Source: Bacteroidales bacterium
GTDB lineage: Bacteria; Bacteroidota; Bacteroidia; Bacteroidales; UBA10428
DNA: 10,878 nucleotides
Reading direction: 5' to 3'
Assembly: GCA_016926235.1 (NCBI GenBank)
Contig: JAFGOZ010000471.1
Coordinates: 1-10,878 of the forward strand
Within the stretch, counting starts at the first letter, position 1, and every line of letters starts with the position of its first letter. Shown here piece after piece: positions 1 through 6,250 of this stretch. The notes beneath the pieces are model-generated. The model was not told where the DNA came from. It made no database searches and saw only the letters and a list, made by a program, of their open reading frames with translations. A program made the position numbers and the translations under genes.

Positions 1-4
1 ACAA

Positions 5-892
5 ATGACTTTCATCGATTATTACAAGATCCTGGGAATAGAAAAAAAGGCCACTGCAAACGACATTAAAAGTGCCTACCGAAAGCTAGCCAGGAAATAT
101 CACCCCGATTTGAATCCTAACGATGCAGATGCGAAAAGGAACTTTCAGCAAATCAATGAAGCTAATGAAGTACTTAGTGACCCTGAAAAACGAAAGAAAT
201 ACGATAAATACGGAAAAGACTGGCAGCATGCTGACCAGTTTGAAAATGCAAAACAATACCAGGAACAATCATCAGGTTTTCGTGGCCAAAAGTATTCCCG
301 GGCACAATCCGGCGGGGATTTCTCGGATTTCTTCGAATCAATGTTTGGTGGCTCAGCAAATGCCGGCAGAAGCAGGCGGGTAAAATTCAGAGGCGAGGAT
401 TATAACGCACAGTTACAACTCAACCTTTCAGATGCTTATAAATCCCACAAACAAACTTTTACTGTAAATGGACGGAATATAAGAATAACGATCCCTGCAG
501 GAATTGAAAACGGACAAACAATAAAAATTTCAGGGCATGGGGGTCCGGGAATAAATGGCGGACCTGACGGTGATTTGTACATTACATTTTCAATAGCCAA
601 TCATCCCGGAATCAAAAGACTGGGTAATGATTTATATGTACATGTCGACATAGAATTATACACAGCAGTATTAGGAGGTGAAATTACAATCGATACCCTT
701 AGCGGAAAAGTGAAACTTAAAGTAAAGCCCGAAACGCAAAATGGAAGTAAGGTAAAACTTAAAGGGAAAGGATTTCCTGTTTATAAAAACGATGGGCAGT
801 TCGGTGACTTATACATAACCTATGCGGTTAAAATCCCAACCAATTTAACCGAAAGGCAAAAAAACTTATTTACTGAATTATCGAAATCATAA
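5..892 (+). CDS. cbpA: CbpA-type J-domain co-chaperone (DnaJ family, no zinc finger)
   Basis: Co-chaperone that delivers substrates to DnaK and stimulates its ATPase; in E. coli CbpA also binds curved DNA. The 295-residue protein has a J domain at about residues 1-70 with the invariant HPD at 33-35 and the helix III/IV region around NEANEVLSDPEKRKKYDKYG. A short linker with FSDFFESMFGG (about 106-116) follows, then the two beta-rich C-terminal substrate-binding domains (about 130-290). The CxxCxGxG zinc repeats of DnaJ are absent, which with the length of about 300 marks the CbpA class. The ATG at base 5 begins directly at the J domain, so the protein is complete, but its promoter lies outside the window. 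cbpM starts 9 nt after its stop, so the pair is an operon. Family assignment is secure; DNA binding is inferred from the family. Confidence 0.95.
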   Translation: MTFIDYYKILGIEKKATANDIKSAYRKLARKYHPDLNPNDADAKRNFQQINEANEVLSDPEKRKKYDKYGKDWQHADQFENAKQYQEQSSGFRGQKYSRAQSGGDFSDFFESMFGGSANAGRSRRVKFRGEDYNAQLQLNLSDAYKSHKQTFTVNGRNIRITIPAGIENGQTIKISGHGGPGINGGPDGDLYITFSIANHPGIKRLGNDLYVHVDIELYTAVLGGEITIDTLSGKVKLKVKPETQNGSKVKLKGKGFPVYKNDGQFGDLYITYAVKIPTNLTERQKNLFTELSKS

Positions 893-901
893 ACCAGTAT
901 T

Positions 902-1210
902 ATGGAACCAAAGCATATAGATGATTTAATAGCTGTAAATGAATTCTGTGTAAATCACAATATCGAGATTTCATTTTTAAACCTTTTACAACAAAACGGA
1001 TTAATTGAAATCAGCACGATAGAGTCAAAGTATTTTGTTGAAAGGGAGCAGCTCCCTCAACTTGAAAAATTTGTCCGTTTCTATTATGATCTGGATATTA
1101 ACCTGGAAGGGATTGAGACTATAACCTATTTATTGCAGCGAATAGAAAACCTGCAGAATGAGATTATTAAACTCAAAAACAGGCTTCGTTTTTATGACTC
1201 CAATGGATAA
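902..1210 (+). CDS. cbpM: CbpM-like chaperone modulator
   Basis: A small protein of 102 residues in the MerR-like CbpM family. In E. coli CbpM binds the J domain of CbpA and blocks both its DnaK stimulation and its DNA binding. Here the N-terminal half (about residues 8-60) resembles the MerR-type recognition fold (IDDLIAVNEFC, then LLQQNGLIEI), and the C-terminus (about 80-98, YLLQRIENLQNEIIKLKNRL) is a coiled-coil helix typical of the family. The gene lies immediately after cbpA with a 9-nt gap, the conserved arrangement for this pair, and context supports the call as much as the sequence. No convincing terminator follows it. It could loosely be named a MerR-family regulator, but it is too short and too closely linked to cbpA for that to be the better choice. 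Confidence 0.85.
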   Translation: MEPKHIDDLIAVNEFCVNHNIEISFLNLLQQNGLIEISTIESKYFVEREQLPQLEKFVRFYYDLDINLEGIETITYLLQRIENLQNEIIKLKNRLRFYDSNG

Positions 1211-1320
1211 GACTAAAGTCAGGGATTTATGTTGAACAGAACTATACAGCATAAGCAGTTCGTCTTGAACACATTCCATCGGAAAGATTAAGCTTATATT
1301 TTTATCTATAGATCATAGGA

Positions 1321-1936
1321 TTATCTGCAAATTTCCTGGTTAATAATACTCTGCTGCCTGAGTTGGAATTACGAGGAATAAGTGGAAAAGTAATTAACAG
1401 GAATATCAGGCCCGGACTGTCCATCAATCGGAGACTGGGTCTTAATAAGCTGATGAGTGTTTCAGCTTACTATGAAAACATGAACATTTTATGGGAATAT
1501 AAAATACTATTTCTCCCCTTCTGACAATCTGACTTTTAAAATCGGAGGAGATAACCTGTTTATAACCGACTCTGATTCGGTTTCAGCACAAAACAATTCT
1601 TATCTGCTGGGTGGAATTGAATCGCTTAATAAAAGATCGGTTCCTCTGATTGGGTTCTATTCAAATTAAATGCCGGTAGAAAAAATGGCAGGAATCAGAA
1701 TTGAAATTGACTATGAGCTCTATAGAAAATTCCATGTAAATATTATGGCGAACATCTTTTTAGCAGAGGATATCAAAAATAGAGATAGTTACTCACTTCT
1801 CACAGGTTATGGTTTGGGTGTTGGCTACATGTCGATAGTTGGTCCAATGAGAATTGGATTAATGAATGGGAGATCCAACCATGGTAAATATCACAATAAT
1901 TAATTAGGCTACTTCAGTTTAGGATATGATTTTTGA
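1321..1936 (+). pseudogene. Remnant of patatin-like / BamA-type outer-membrane protein (C-terminal barrel)
   Basis: Three reading-frame pieces fit end to end as the C-terminal beta-barrel of a Bacteroidota patatin-like phospholipase with a surface-antigen domain. From 1321 one frame reads as barrel strands (LLPELELRGISGKV, then NKLMSVSAYYENMNILWEYK). At an A-run at 1501-1504 the frame shifts by one base; removing one A would restore it. The next piece includes LGGIESLNKRSVPLIGFYSN and meets a TAA at 1667-1669 where related proteins usually carry a residue before MPVEKMAG. The third piece (1670-1900) reads GYGLGVGYMSIVGPMRIGLMNG, meets TAA at 1901-1903, and continues in frame to GYFSLGYDF and a stop at 1934-1936. 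The final aromatic is typical of an outer-membrane barrel. The patatin domain is absent. Bases 1211-1320 hold no readable gene. The family call comes from recognition, not a search. Confidence 0.65.
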
Positions 1937-2090
1937 ATTAAACCCATATACAAAAAAAAGTAATCAGGTCATTATTTGGTCAGAGATTATTGGAAAAACC
2001 CGTACCTTAATTTACAACCGGCCGGAATTAATTGATCATCAAAACCCTTCGTTAAACCCTTGCTGTATTTTCGGCATAGATTTTAGCACA

Positions 2091-3767
2091 TTAAATATCT
2101 TCTGCCAGTTGCCTGATACGGTCTGCTTCTTCAATAAGAGGTGTCAGCTGCTCAGCTTTTTCATTGAGACGCGTAAGCGGTTCCTTTAAGCGTTGTTCTA
2201 TCTCTAAAAAGAGCTTTTCAAAGATTCGGAAAATCTCTCTATCCAACCGATCCCGGAACTCATCCCGTGACTTTTTCATTTGTTGCGAGAAATTTTGCAG
2301 GATGCCCGACCGTTTCCATATCAATGTAACATCGACAAGCCCGGCCCCAACAAGCGCGAGAATACCACCAGTGATATCAAAAACCACCATTTTTGTTGAA
2401 AAGGCAATTATAGCACCAAGAGCTGTAATCCCACCTCCGGCAAGAGAAAGCTTGCCGATTTCAGACCCCTGAATTCCCTTGTCACCAGCAATATCTTCTA
2501 TACGAAGGTCTTGAAGTTGCTGTTGCAGACGTGAAAGAATCTCAATACGGTCGGTATCTTTAACCGAAAAACTCCCGACTACATTATTCTGCCGATGTAC
2601 AATTGCCTCGGTCAGCTCACTGAACATCGTAATCATTTCATCTGAAATGTCCTTCGACACTCGCAATGATTCGGTGTCAATCTCTGCTTTTGCAGTGCTT
2701 TCAAAGTTGGATTGGAGTTCTTTCAGCCATGTCTTAACATTCTTATCCCTGAGGAATGGAATTGCTCTTCGTAAAATAGTTCCTACACCCAATCCTTCAG
2801 TAAAATCCTGCTCCAGCTTAAGGGCAAGCCTGTCATAAGAAACGCAAAGGCTGTCAACGGCCAGCCGTCTGAGAGCATTCGCTTTATTCCGACGTGCCTG
2901 CACCCTGGCAATTAAATTTTCGTAAAACAGCCTGTCGTCCGCTATGGCCGTCTGCTCATTCCGGAGACGGACAGTAAGACCTGTGACAACTTTTATGGCA
3001 GTATCCCGCGTGCTCTCGAATTTAATCCTCCAGACTTCTCCGGTCTGAATAGCATGACGTAAATATTGGCGGAATTCTGTAAAACCTCTCTCTTCTCCCT
3101 CCTCAACTTCACGTTTCGCTGATACTGTAAATACTACCGGATTCTGGACATTCCTCTCTCTGGCATACTGCTGTACCCGTTCCCTGTTAATTGTGAGTTC
3201 GTTTTGTGTTGCCAGATCAGATTGCTGCAAAATGAATACCATTTTCCGATACCAGTCCTTCCTGATAAGCGACAGAAAATCCCAGGAGGTGAAGGTATGG
3301 GGATTCTTGGCAGAAAACACAAATATAACAAGGTCGCTCCGGGGGATATAGTTTTCTGTAATCGTTTGATGATTACTAATTATTGAGTTAGTCCCCGGTG
3401 TGTCAACAATGCAGATCTCCTGCAGAACATCTATAGGCAGGGTGAGACGTTCCCAGTTATCCCCGAGATTCTTCTTTGTTCGTACCTCTCCATAAACTAA
3501 TTCCTGGATACCAGCCGTACATGGATCGGGTGCAACTTCACAAATATCCTCGCCAAGAAGTGCATTTATAAAACTGCTTTTCCCTGACTTCACCTCTCCT
3601 ACGATTACTAAAAGTGCAGCTGACTGCATATGAGAAAGTCTATCCTGAACAATTCTGTAGGCCCCGGTGTCTGAGCATTTTTCTGTCAATATTAGACAAG
3701 CCTGCAGCAGGTCATGCAAAGATTCATATTGTTTCTTTTGTTCCGGGTTTAATATTTGCTGTGACAT
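2091..3767 (-). CDS. Bacterial dynamin-family GTPase
   Basis: A 558-residue dynamin-superfamily GTPase, expected to bind and remodel membranes. The GTPase motifs are visible in order: P-loop GEVKSGKS (residues 57-64), G2 threonine in PCTAGI (T84), G3 DTPG (122-125), and a G4-like QQSDLA (181-186), where the canonical N/TKxD is replaced by QSD. The middle is helical (about 230-420). A hydrophobic segment of about 45 residues near 435-480 (SLAGGGITALGAIIAFS, then ITGGILALVGAGLVDVTL) looks like a paired membrane insertion. A charged helical tail runs to residue 558. The start at 3767 is supported by GGAGG 6 nt upstream. It stands alone; bacterial dynamins often come as tandem pairs, but no partner is in the window. 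The cellular role (division, membrane repair, phage defence) cannot be told from sequence. Confidence 0.88.
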   Translation of the reverse strand: MSQQILNPEQKKQYESLHDLLQACLILTEKCSDTGAYRIVQDRLSHMQSAALLVIVGEVKSGKSSFINALLGEDICEVAPDPCTAGIQELVYGEVRTKKNLGDNWERLTLPIDVLQEICIVDTPGTNSIISNHQTITENYIPRSDLVIFVFSAKNPHTFTSWDFLSLIRKDWYRKMVFILQQSDLATQNELTINRERVQQYARERNVQNPVVFTVSAKREVEEGEERGFTEFRQYLRHAIQTGEVWRIKFESTRDTAIKVVTGLTVRLRNEQTAIADDRLFYENLIARVQARRNKANALRRLAVDSLCVSYDRLALKLEQDFTEGLGVGTILRRAIPFLRDKNVKTWLKELQSNFESTAKAEIDTESLRVSKDISDEMITMFSELTEAIVHRQNNVVGSFSVKDTDRIEILSRLQQQLQDLRIEDIAGDKGIQGSEIGKLSLAGGGITALGAIIAFSTKMVVFDITGGILALVGAGLVDVTLIWKRSGILQNFSQQMKKSRDEFRDRLDREIFRIFEKLFLEIEQRLKEPLTRLNEKAEQLTPLIEEADRIRQLAEDI

Positions 3768-3773
3768 AATGTT

Positions 3774-3778
3774 CCTCC
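3774..3778 (-). promoter_or_regulatory. Strong Shine-Dalgarno site of the dynamin-like gene
   Basis: On the minus strand GGAGG lies 6 nt before the ATG at 3767. This is a near-ideal Shine-Dalgarno spacing. It stands out because most other genes here start after A/T-rich leaders with little or no such motif. It decides the start of the dynamin gene. Confidence 0.6.
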
Positions 3779-3798
3779 GCAGTTATTAATAAGTTGAA

Positions 3799-3936
3799 TT
3801 TTCGTTTTAACAGGTAATCGACAGACTGTTTAGCTGCCCCATAAATTAGAATAAAGATAATAAGCATTGTCATTGCAAAGTCGGTTCTTGAATCATGAGC
3901 CATCTGCCAGAATCCCTTTTCAGACAAAACAGGGAT
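3799..3936 (-). pseudogene. C-terminal remnant of a DoxX-family membrane protein
   Basis: The minus-strand frame reads LSEKGFWQMAHDSRTDFAM, then a hydrophobic helix (TMLIIFILIYGAAKQSVDYLL). The pattern 'FW..MAHD.RTDFAMT' followed by a helix and 'G...S.D.L' matches my recollection of the last helix of Bacteroidota DoxX-type quinol-oxidase-subunit-like membrane proteins. Those have four helices and about 130-150 residues; only the last quarter is here. The open frame runs on to 3724, overlapping the 5' end of the dynamin gene by 44 nt, but the residues after KRK look like chance read-through. The N-terminal side runs straight into the end of the TauE/SafE remnant without a credible start (the first usable codon is TTG at 3927). 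I infer a deletion scar. A genuine small membrane protein is a less likely alternative. Confidence 0.45.
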
Positions 3937-3944
3937 CTTTGTTT

Positions 3945-4363
3945 TTAAATAATCCCCGCACCTAAAGCAAGTGGTATAACAACAAGCATTACAGCTACTA
4001 ATACCTGAATAAATCGTAAGGTTATTTTCTTTAACAATTTACTGCCAATGAATGCACCTGCAATAGCTGCTAATGTTGCGAAGATAATTAATATCAGATA
4101 TTCATGCAGGTTCGCTTCTTTAAATCGTGATGTATATACTGAAAGTCTTGTTAAATCAACCAGACATGCGATTACAACTCCTGTAGCGATGTATGCTTCT
4201 TTTGTTAGTCCGCTTTTTATCAGAAATGCCCTTCTTATTGCACCCTGAATACCTCTTAATCCACCAAAAAATCCGGCATTAAGATTGTTCCAAGTCCAAA
4301 TCCGGAGAAGAATGTAAGAATGGCTGTCACAAATGCTGCCAAAGAAATAACTATAATTTCCAA
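3945..4363 (-). pseudogene. TauE/SafE-family permease with internal deletion and frameshift
   Basis: TauE/SafE proteins are membrane permeases of about 250 residues proposed to export sulfite or other organosulfur anions. Two parts are readable in different frames. From TTG at 4363 the N-terminus reads as a first membrane helix ending LTFFSGFGLGTILMP. At about 4265-4279 the sequence jumps, in another frame, to the start of the second half, GFFGGLRGIQGAIRRAFLIK, and continues through IATGVVIACLVDLTRLSVY and two more helices to the stop at 3945. About 100 residues between the halves are missing and the frames do not match, so no functional permease can be made. A 150-residue open frame from 4397 does cross the junction, but its first 45 residues are out-of-frame translation of the true N-terminus. 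The family call is strong for both halves. Confidence 0.75.
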
Positions 4364-4452
4364 ATAATTGTTTTTTATTTAAACAGTTGTAACCCAATAA
4401 TTTTCATTAAAGAAATATCAATTTTATAAACAATTTAAGATACAATTTTAAT

Positions 4453-4473
4453 TATTATCAGCCAGTGATAATA
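4453..4473. repeat. AT-rich perfect inverted repeat
   Basis: TATTATCA, a 5-nt spacer GCCAG, then TGATAATA: an 8-bp perfect dyad about 90 bp upstream of the TauE/SafE remnant on the minus strand. It has no T-run on either side, so it looks more like an operator or chance palindrome than a terminator. The rest of 4400-4560 is AT-rich and shows no gene; TAGCGAAT occurs twice close together at about 4480-4501. Confidence 0.3.
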
Positions 4474-4561
4474 GTGTTATAGCGAATAAATTGTAGCGAA
4501 TTTTACAAACCTTTTTTGAAGTGATCAAACAAGGACGGATGTTACTATATAGAGTTTCCAA

Positions 4562-4685
4562 GCCAGTCGCCCTGATCACATTCCGCCCGAAAAATCAGCT
4601 TTTTTATATTTGTCTATAAATCATGAAATTATCCCCGGTCTCAAGTGGTCAATTTATTCCGGTGGGAGGTGGTCAGGATCACTGA
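4562..4685. mobile_element. Possible body-deleted scar of an IS21-like element
   Basis: The right side has two direct copies of GTGGTCA, 24 bp apart (4645-4651 and 4669-4675), separated by a TATTCCGG-type spacer. IS21-family termini characteristically carry multiple short repeats of this kind. The left side (4562-4594) matches the reverse complement of the right side (4653-4685) at roughly two thirds of positions, including CCTGA.CAC. Only about 60 bp lie between the two ends and there is no transposase. This fits a deleted element or a MITE derived from one. The IS21 assignment is from memory of end structure, not from a search. Confidence 0.35.
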
Positions 4686-4710
4686 CTTTCCCAATTTTAC
4701 AGTAAAATGT

Positions 4711-4753
4711 GAATTATGTAATATATTATCAAAATTGTATAAGATTTATGACC
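4711..4753 (+). promoter_or_regulatory. Bipartite stress-promoter element, copy C (diverged), upstream of ECF sigma remnant
   Basis: GAATTATGTAAT (4711-4722), exactly 12 nt, then TTGTATAAGATTTATGA (starting at 4735), a form matching 12 of 17 positions of the second box found in the two best copies. It lies about 60 nt upstream of the sigma-factor start at 4814. The downstream AGGTGA..ACCT dyad is absent. The extended 15-mer ATGTGAATTATGTAA (4707-4721) is repeated exactly on the minus strand near 5820-5834. Confidence 0.5.
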
Positions 4754-4813
4754 ATAAAACAAAACAGCTTTGTTTATCATAAATTAATGATATTTATTCC
4801 TAAATCCTATCCC

Positions 4814-4975
4814 ATGACAGCGATTGAGTTTCAGAACAACCTAATTAACCTTCAGGATAGTCTTATGGGGTTTGCTTACAGATTAACTGCTGATAAGCTT
4901 AACCTGAATATCGGTACGGTAAAAAGTAGGATTTCCCTGTCAAGAAGACAATTAATGGATCAACTTAACAGGTGA
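4814..4975 (+). pseudogene. ECF sigma factor (sigma-70 family) with in-frame internal deletion
   Basis: This encodes 53 residues where an ECF sigma factor has about 160-190. The N-terminus MTAIEFQNNLINLQDSLMGF, with AYRLTAD after it, is the start of region sigma-2 in Bacteroidota ECF factors. It is joined directly at LTADKLNLNIGTVKSRI to the recognition helix of sigma-4 (the helix-turn-helix segment 'LNLNIGTVKSRI' followed by 'SRRQLMDQL'). Roughly 110-120 residues, including the -10-binding part of sigma-2, the linker and most of sigma-4, are gone, but the frame is kept. I chose the ATG at 4814 because family similarity begins there; the open frame extends upstream to 4709 but that part is not sigma-like. 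The product cannot act as a sigma factor. A short HTH-bearing peptide could in principle persist, but decay is the simpler reading. The element upstream suggests it was autoregulated. Confidence 0.7.
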
Positions 4976-5082
4976 AAGAAATTTTTTTTATGTGTTAGAT
5001 CCACGTTGTTTCCAAATGTATGTTAATCCTGGTCAGACCGACTATCTCCAACACATAACCAAATCCAACCACTACAAAACCA

Positions 5083-5238
5083 GGTTTTGCCTACACCGGA
5101 AAATTGCTTTCTGAACTCGGCAAAAGAGGTGAATTATTTGTGATGTTTGCTATAATGGATTTCTACAGTCTGCTTATCGATAAAAAGTTCAAGGGCATCA
5201 TAAGCATATATATGGCAATGGTTGAAATTCGAAATTGA
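5083..5238 (+). pseudogene. Unrecognised coding-like fragment
   Basis: An open stretch reading GFAYTGKLLSELGKRGELFV, then MFAIMDFYSLLIDKKFKGII and a stop at 5236-5238. Its amino-acid composition is protein-like, with alternating hydrophobic residues and a K/E/D-rich surface, but I do not recognise the family. In its frame a stop occurs at 5056-5058 and no credible start follows before 5083. It overlaps the start of the PRC-barrel fragment in a different frame, which suggests another deletion junction near 5226-5238. Bases 4976-5082 between it and the sigma remnant hold nothing I can identify. Confidence 0.25.
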
Positions 5239-5324
5239 TTGTTGGAACAGGTAATTGGCTCTCTGGTCGCAAAGTGCTTATCTCACCCGAGGCAGTATTA
5301 ATGCCAGATTGGGAGATAGAATGA
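5226..5324 (+). pseudogene. PRC-barrel domain fragment
   Basis: A 32-codon piece in one frame reads KLIVGTGNWLSGRKVLISP, then EAVLMPDWEIE and a stop at 5322-5324. The string 'vvdTgnWlpGRKVLISP' is the hallmark of PRC-barrel proteins in Bacteroidota stress loci, in the middle of an 80-residue beta-barrel. Neither the first strands nor the C-terminal domain remain. PRC-barrel proteins are usually stress- or envelope-associated, which fits the CsbD-like neighbour. There is no start codon in a reasonable place. This is one of several truncated stress genes in the block. Confidence 0.5.
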
Positions 5325-5394
5325 TGGAACCCACATGTCTGAAATTTAAATACATACGTGTTTGTCCCGCCTTAGGAGGGATGTGGGTTTCATC
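5323..5394. repeat. Nested inverted repeat (possible MITE or REP-like hairpin)
   Basis: Outer arms GATGGAACCCACAT (5323-5336) and ATGTGGGTTTCATC (5381-5394) are reverse complements with one mismatch in 14, 44 nt apart. Just inside the right arm is a second near-palindrome, TCCCGCCTTAGGAGGGA (5365-5381), with one mismatched pair. It sits exactly between the stop of the PRC-barrel fragment (plus strand) and the stop of the lipid-kinase fragment (minus strand), so it may act as a bidirectional terminator or be a small non-autonomous repeat. No T-run adjoins the arms. Confidence 0.45.
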
Positions 5395-5641
5395 AGATGA
5401 CATTTTGAGAACCTGCAATTACATTTAAGGCTTTTGGTATTATTTTAACATTTACCTGGGCCATGCCTAAAACCTCACCATCAACCTGAATCTGCATTTT
5501 ATAATCAGAGTAAATATTTGCTTTTGTTATCCCAGGTCTGAATAATCCGGCTAATCTTCTCCCCAGTTTATCTAAAGTCCATCTTAATAAAGGGGGCATT
5601 TTTCTTTTCATTTTCCCGAAAGAGGGATTTATAGCTTTCAT
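5393..5641 (-). pseudogene. C-terminal fragment of a YegS/DgkB-type lipid kinase
   Basis: An open frame of 82 residues whose last 35 or so (YKMQIQVDGEVLGMAQVNVK, then IIPKALNVIAG) match the end of diacylglycerol/lipid kinases of the YegS/BmrU group, where 'vQvDGE' followed by 'vlPkalnVI' closes the substrate-binding beta-sandwich. Those enzymes have about 300 residues, with the GGDGT nucleotide-binding motif in the N-terminal half; that half is missing here. Residues 1-45 (MPPLLRWTLDKLGRRLAGLF, rich in Leu/Arg) are probably the preceding helix. The ATG at 5641 is preceded in frame by TAA. A divergent copy of the stress-promoter element (about 5790-5830) points at it, so the fragment may still be transcribed. 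An independent small protein is possible, so I call it a fragment with moderate confidence. Confidence 0.5.
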
Positions 5642-5789
5642 CTGTTAATAAAGTGCTTTCCTGGTTAAGAATTATGTGGCATTAATTAATACCAGCAGTC
5701 AGGACGTACAGCGTTGGGAGGCTGACAATCACTTTATTTATTTAAATTATGAATAAATTTAAACTGTATAAAATTAAATCCATTCGTGC

Positions 5790-5830
5790 CGGGAATCATT
5801 ACACAATTTCCTGACAGATTTACATAATTC
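5790..5830 (-). promoter_or_regulatory. Bipartite stress-promoter element, copy D, facing the lipid-kinase fragment
   Basis: Read on the minus strand: GAATTATGTAAA (5830-5819), exactly 12 nt, then TTGTGTAA (5806-5799) followed by TGATTCCCG. The first box and the first eight bases of the second match copies A and B with the same 12-nt spacing, in the opposite orientation. The AGGTGA..ACCT part is not conserved. It forms a divergent pair with copy A; 59 bp separate the two 12-bp boxes. Confidence 0.5.
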
Positions 5831-5889
5831 ACATAAACAGAAGCCAGACAATCTGACCACATCCGGCTAATATTTCCAGCTTTTCCGGT

Positions 5890-5950
5890 TAATCATGTAA
5901 ATTTTAAAAATAATTGTGTAACACTTATCCAGATATAGGTGACAACCTTT
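5890..5950 (+). promoter_or_regulatory. Bipartite stress-promoter element, copy A, upstream of CsbD-like gene
   Basis: TAATCATGTAAA (5890-5901), 12 nt, TTGTGTAACACTTATCC (5914-5930), 6 nt, AGGTGACAACCTTT (5937-5950), then 40 nt to the ATG at 5991. TGTAAC followed about 15-16 nt later by GTGAC has the geometry of an ECF sigma promoter (-35 and -10); this reading is inference. AGGT....ACCT is also a short dyad. The 17-bp middle box is identical to copy B. Apart from this element, bases 5642-5790 hold no gene I can see. Confidence 0.65.
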
Positions 5951-5990
5951 GCATTGTGAAATTTCATTACCAATTATAAAATACAAAAAA

Positions 5991-6176
5991 ATGAACAAAA
6001 CAGAAGTAAAAGGAAACTGGAACGAGCAAAAAGGTAAGCTAAAACAAAAATTTGCGATTCTTACTGACAATGATCTAATGTTTGCAGAAGGCAAAAAAGA
6101 AGAGATGTTTGGCAGGCTTCAGATTAAGCTTGGTAAAACAAAAGAAGAACTGAATAAGATTATTACTTCAATATAA
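5991..6176 (+). CDS. CsbD-like general stress protein
   Basis: A 61-residue, highly charged small soluble protein of the CsbD family. These are abundant stress proteins in many bacteria (named for a sigma-B gene of Bacillus subtilis); their biochemical role is unknown. The family pattern is clear: MNKTEVKGNWNEQKGKLKQK at the N-terminus ('..kG.wnq.kGklKek...ltddd') followed by FAEGKKEEMFGRLQIKLGKT ('.GkkdellGklq...GktkeE'). I place the start at the ATG at 5991 because family similarity begins there; the open frame extends to a TTG at 5949, which overlaps the promoter element. The gene has its own bipartite promoter-like element 40 nt upstream and a possible terminator after it, so it is probably monocistronic. 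It appears intact, unlike most of its neighbours. Confidence 0.85.
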   Translation: MNKTEVKGNWNEQKGKLKQKFAILTDNDLMFAEGKKEEMFGRLQIKLGKTKEELNKIITSI

Positions 6177-6198
6177 TTGTAAATCTTTATTCAAAAAG

Positions 6199-6236
6199 TC
6201 ATCGTTTACCTGTTTACGCTAAGGGTGATTTTTTTT
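6199..6236 (+). terminator. Possible weak rho-independent terminator after the CsbD-like gene
   Basis: TCATC and GGTGA (pairing with one G-U) enclose about 20 nt, followed directly by a run of eight T (6229-6236). The stem is short and imperfect, but the T-run and its place 22 nt after the CsbD-like stop fit a terminator. Confidence 0.35.
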
Positions 6237-6250
6237 GAAACCTTTTATGA

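Noticed and set aside
3912..3946. A plus-strand hairpin (ATCCC..TTTT / AAAA..GGGAT) followed by a T-rich tract, resembling a rho-independent terminator.
   Set aside because: No plus-strand gene ends here, and the stem overlaps the DoxX-like coding remnant on the minus strand, where no T-run follows. It is probably coincidental.
4364..4397. A 150-residue minus-strand protein starting at the ATG at 4397.
   Set aside because: The first 45 residues are out-of-frame translation of the true TauE/SafE N-terminus. The family-like start is TTG at 4363 in another frame.
5858..5885. CTGACCACATCCGG near 5856 as another IS21-like end.
   Set aside because: It has only one copy of the GACCAC unit, no partner end, and lies in the spacer that aligns with the equivalent spacer before copy B. 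Chance is likely.
5867..6094. A 75-codon minus-strand frame across the CsbD-like gene.
   Set aside because: It is antisense to the promoter element and the CsbD-like gene. Its translation is Phe-rich and looks like reverse-strand shadow.
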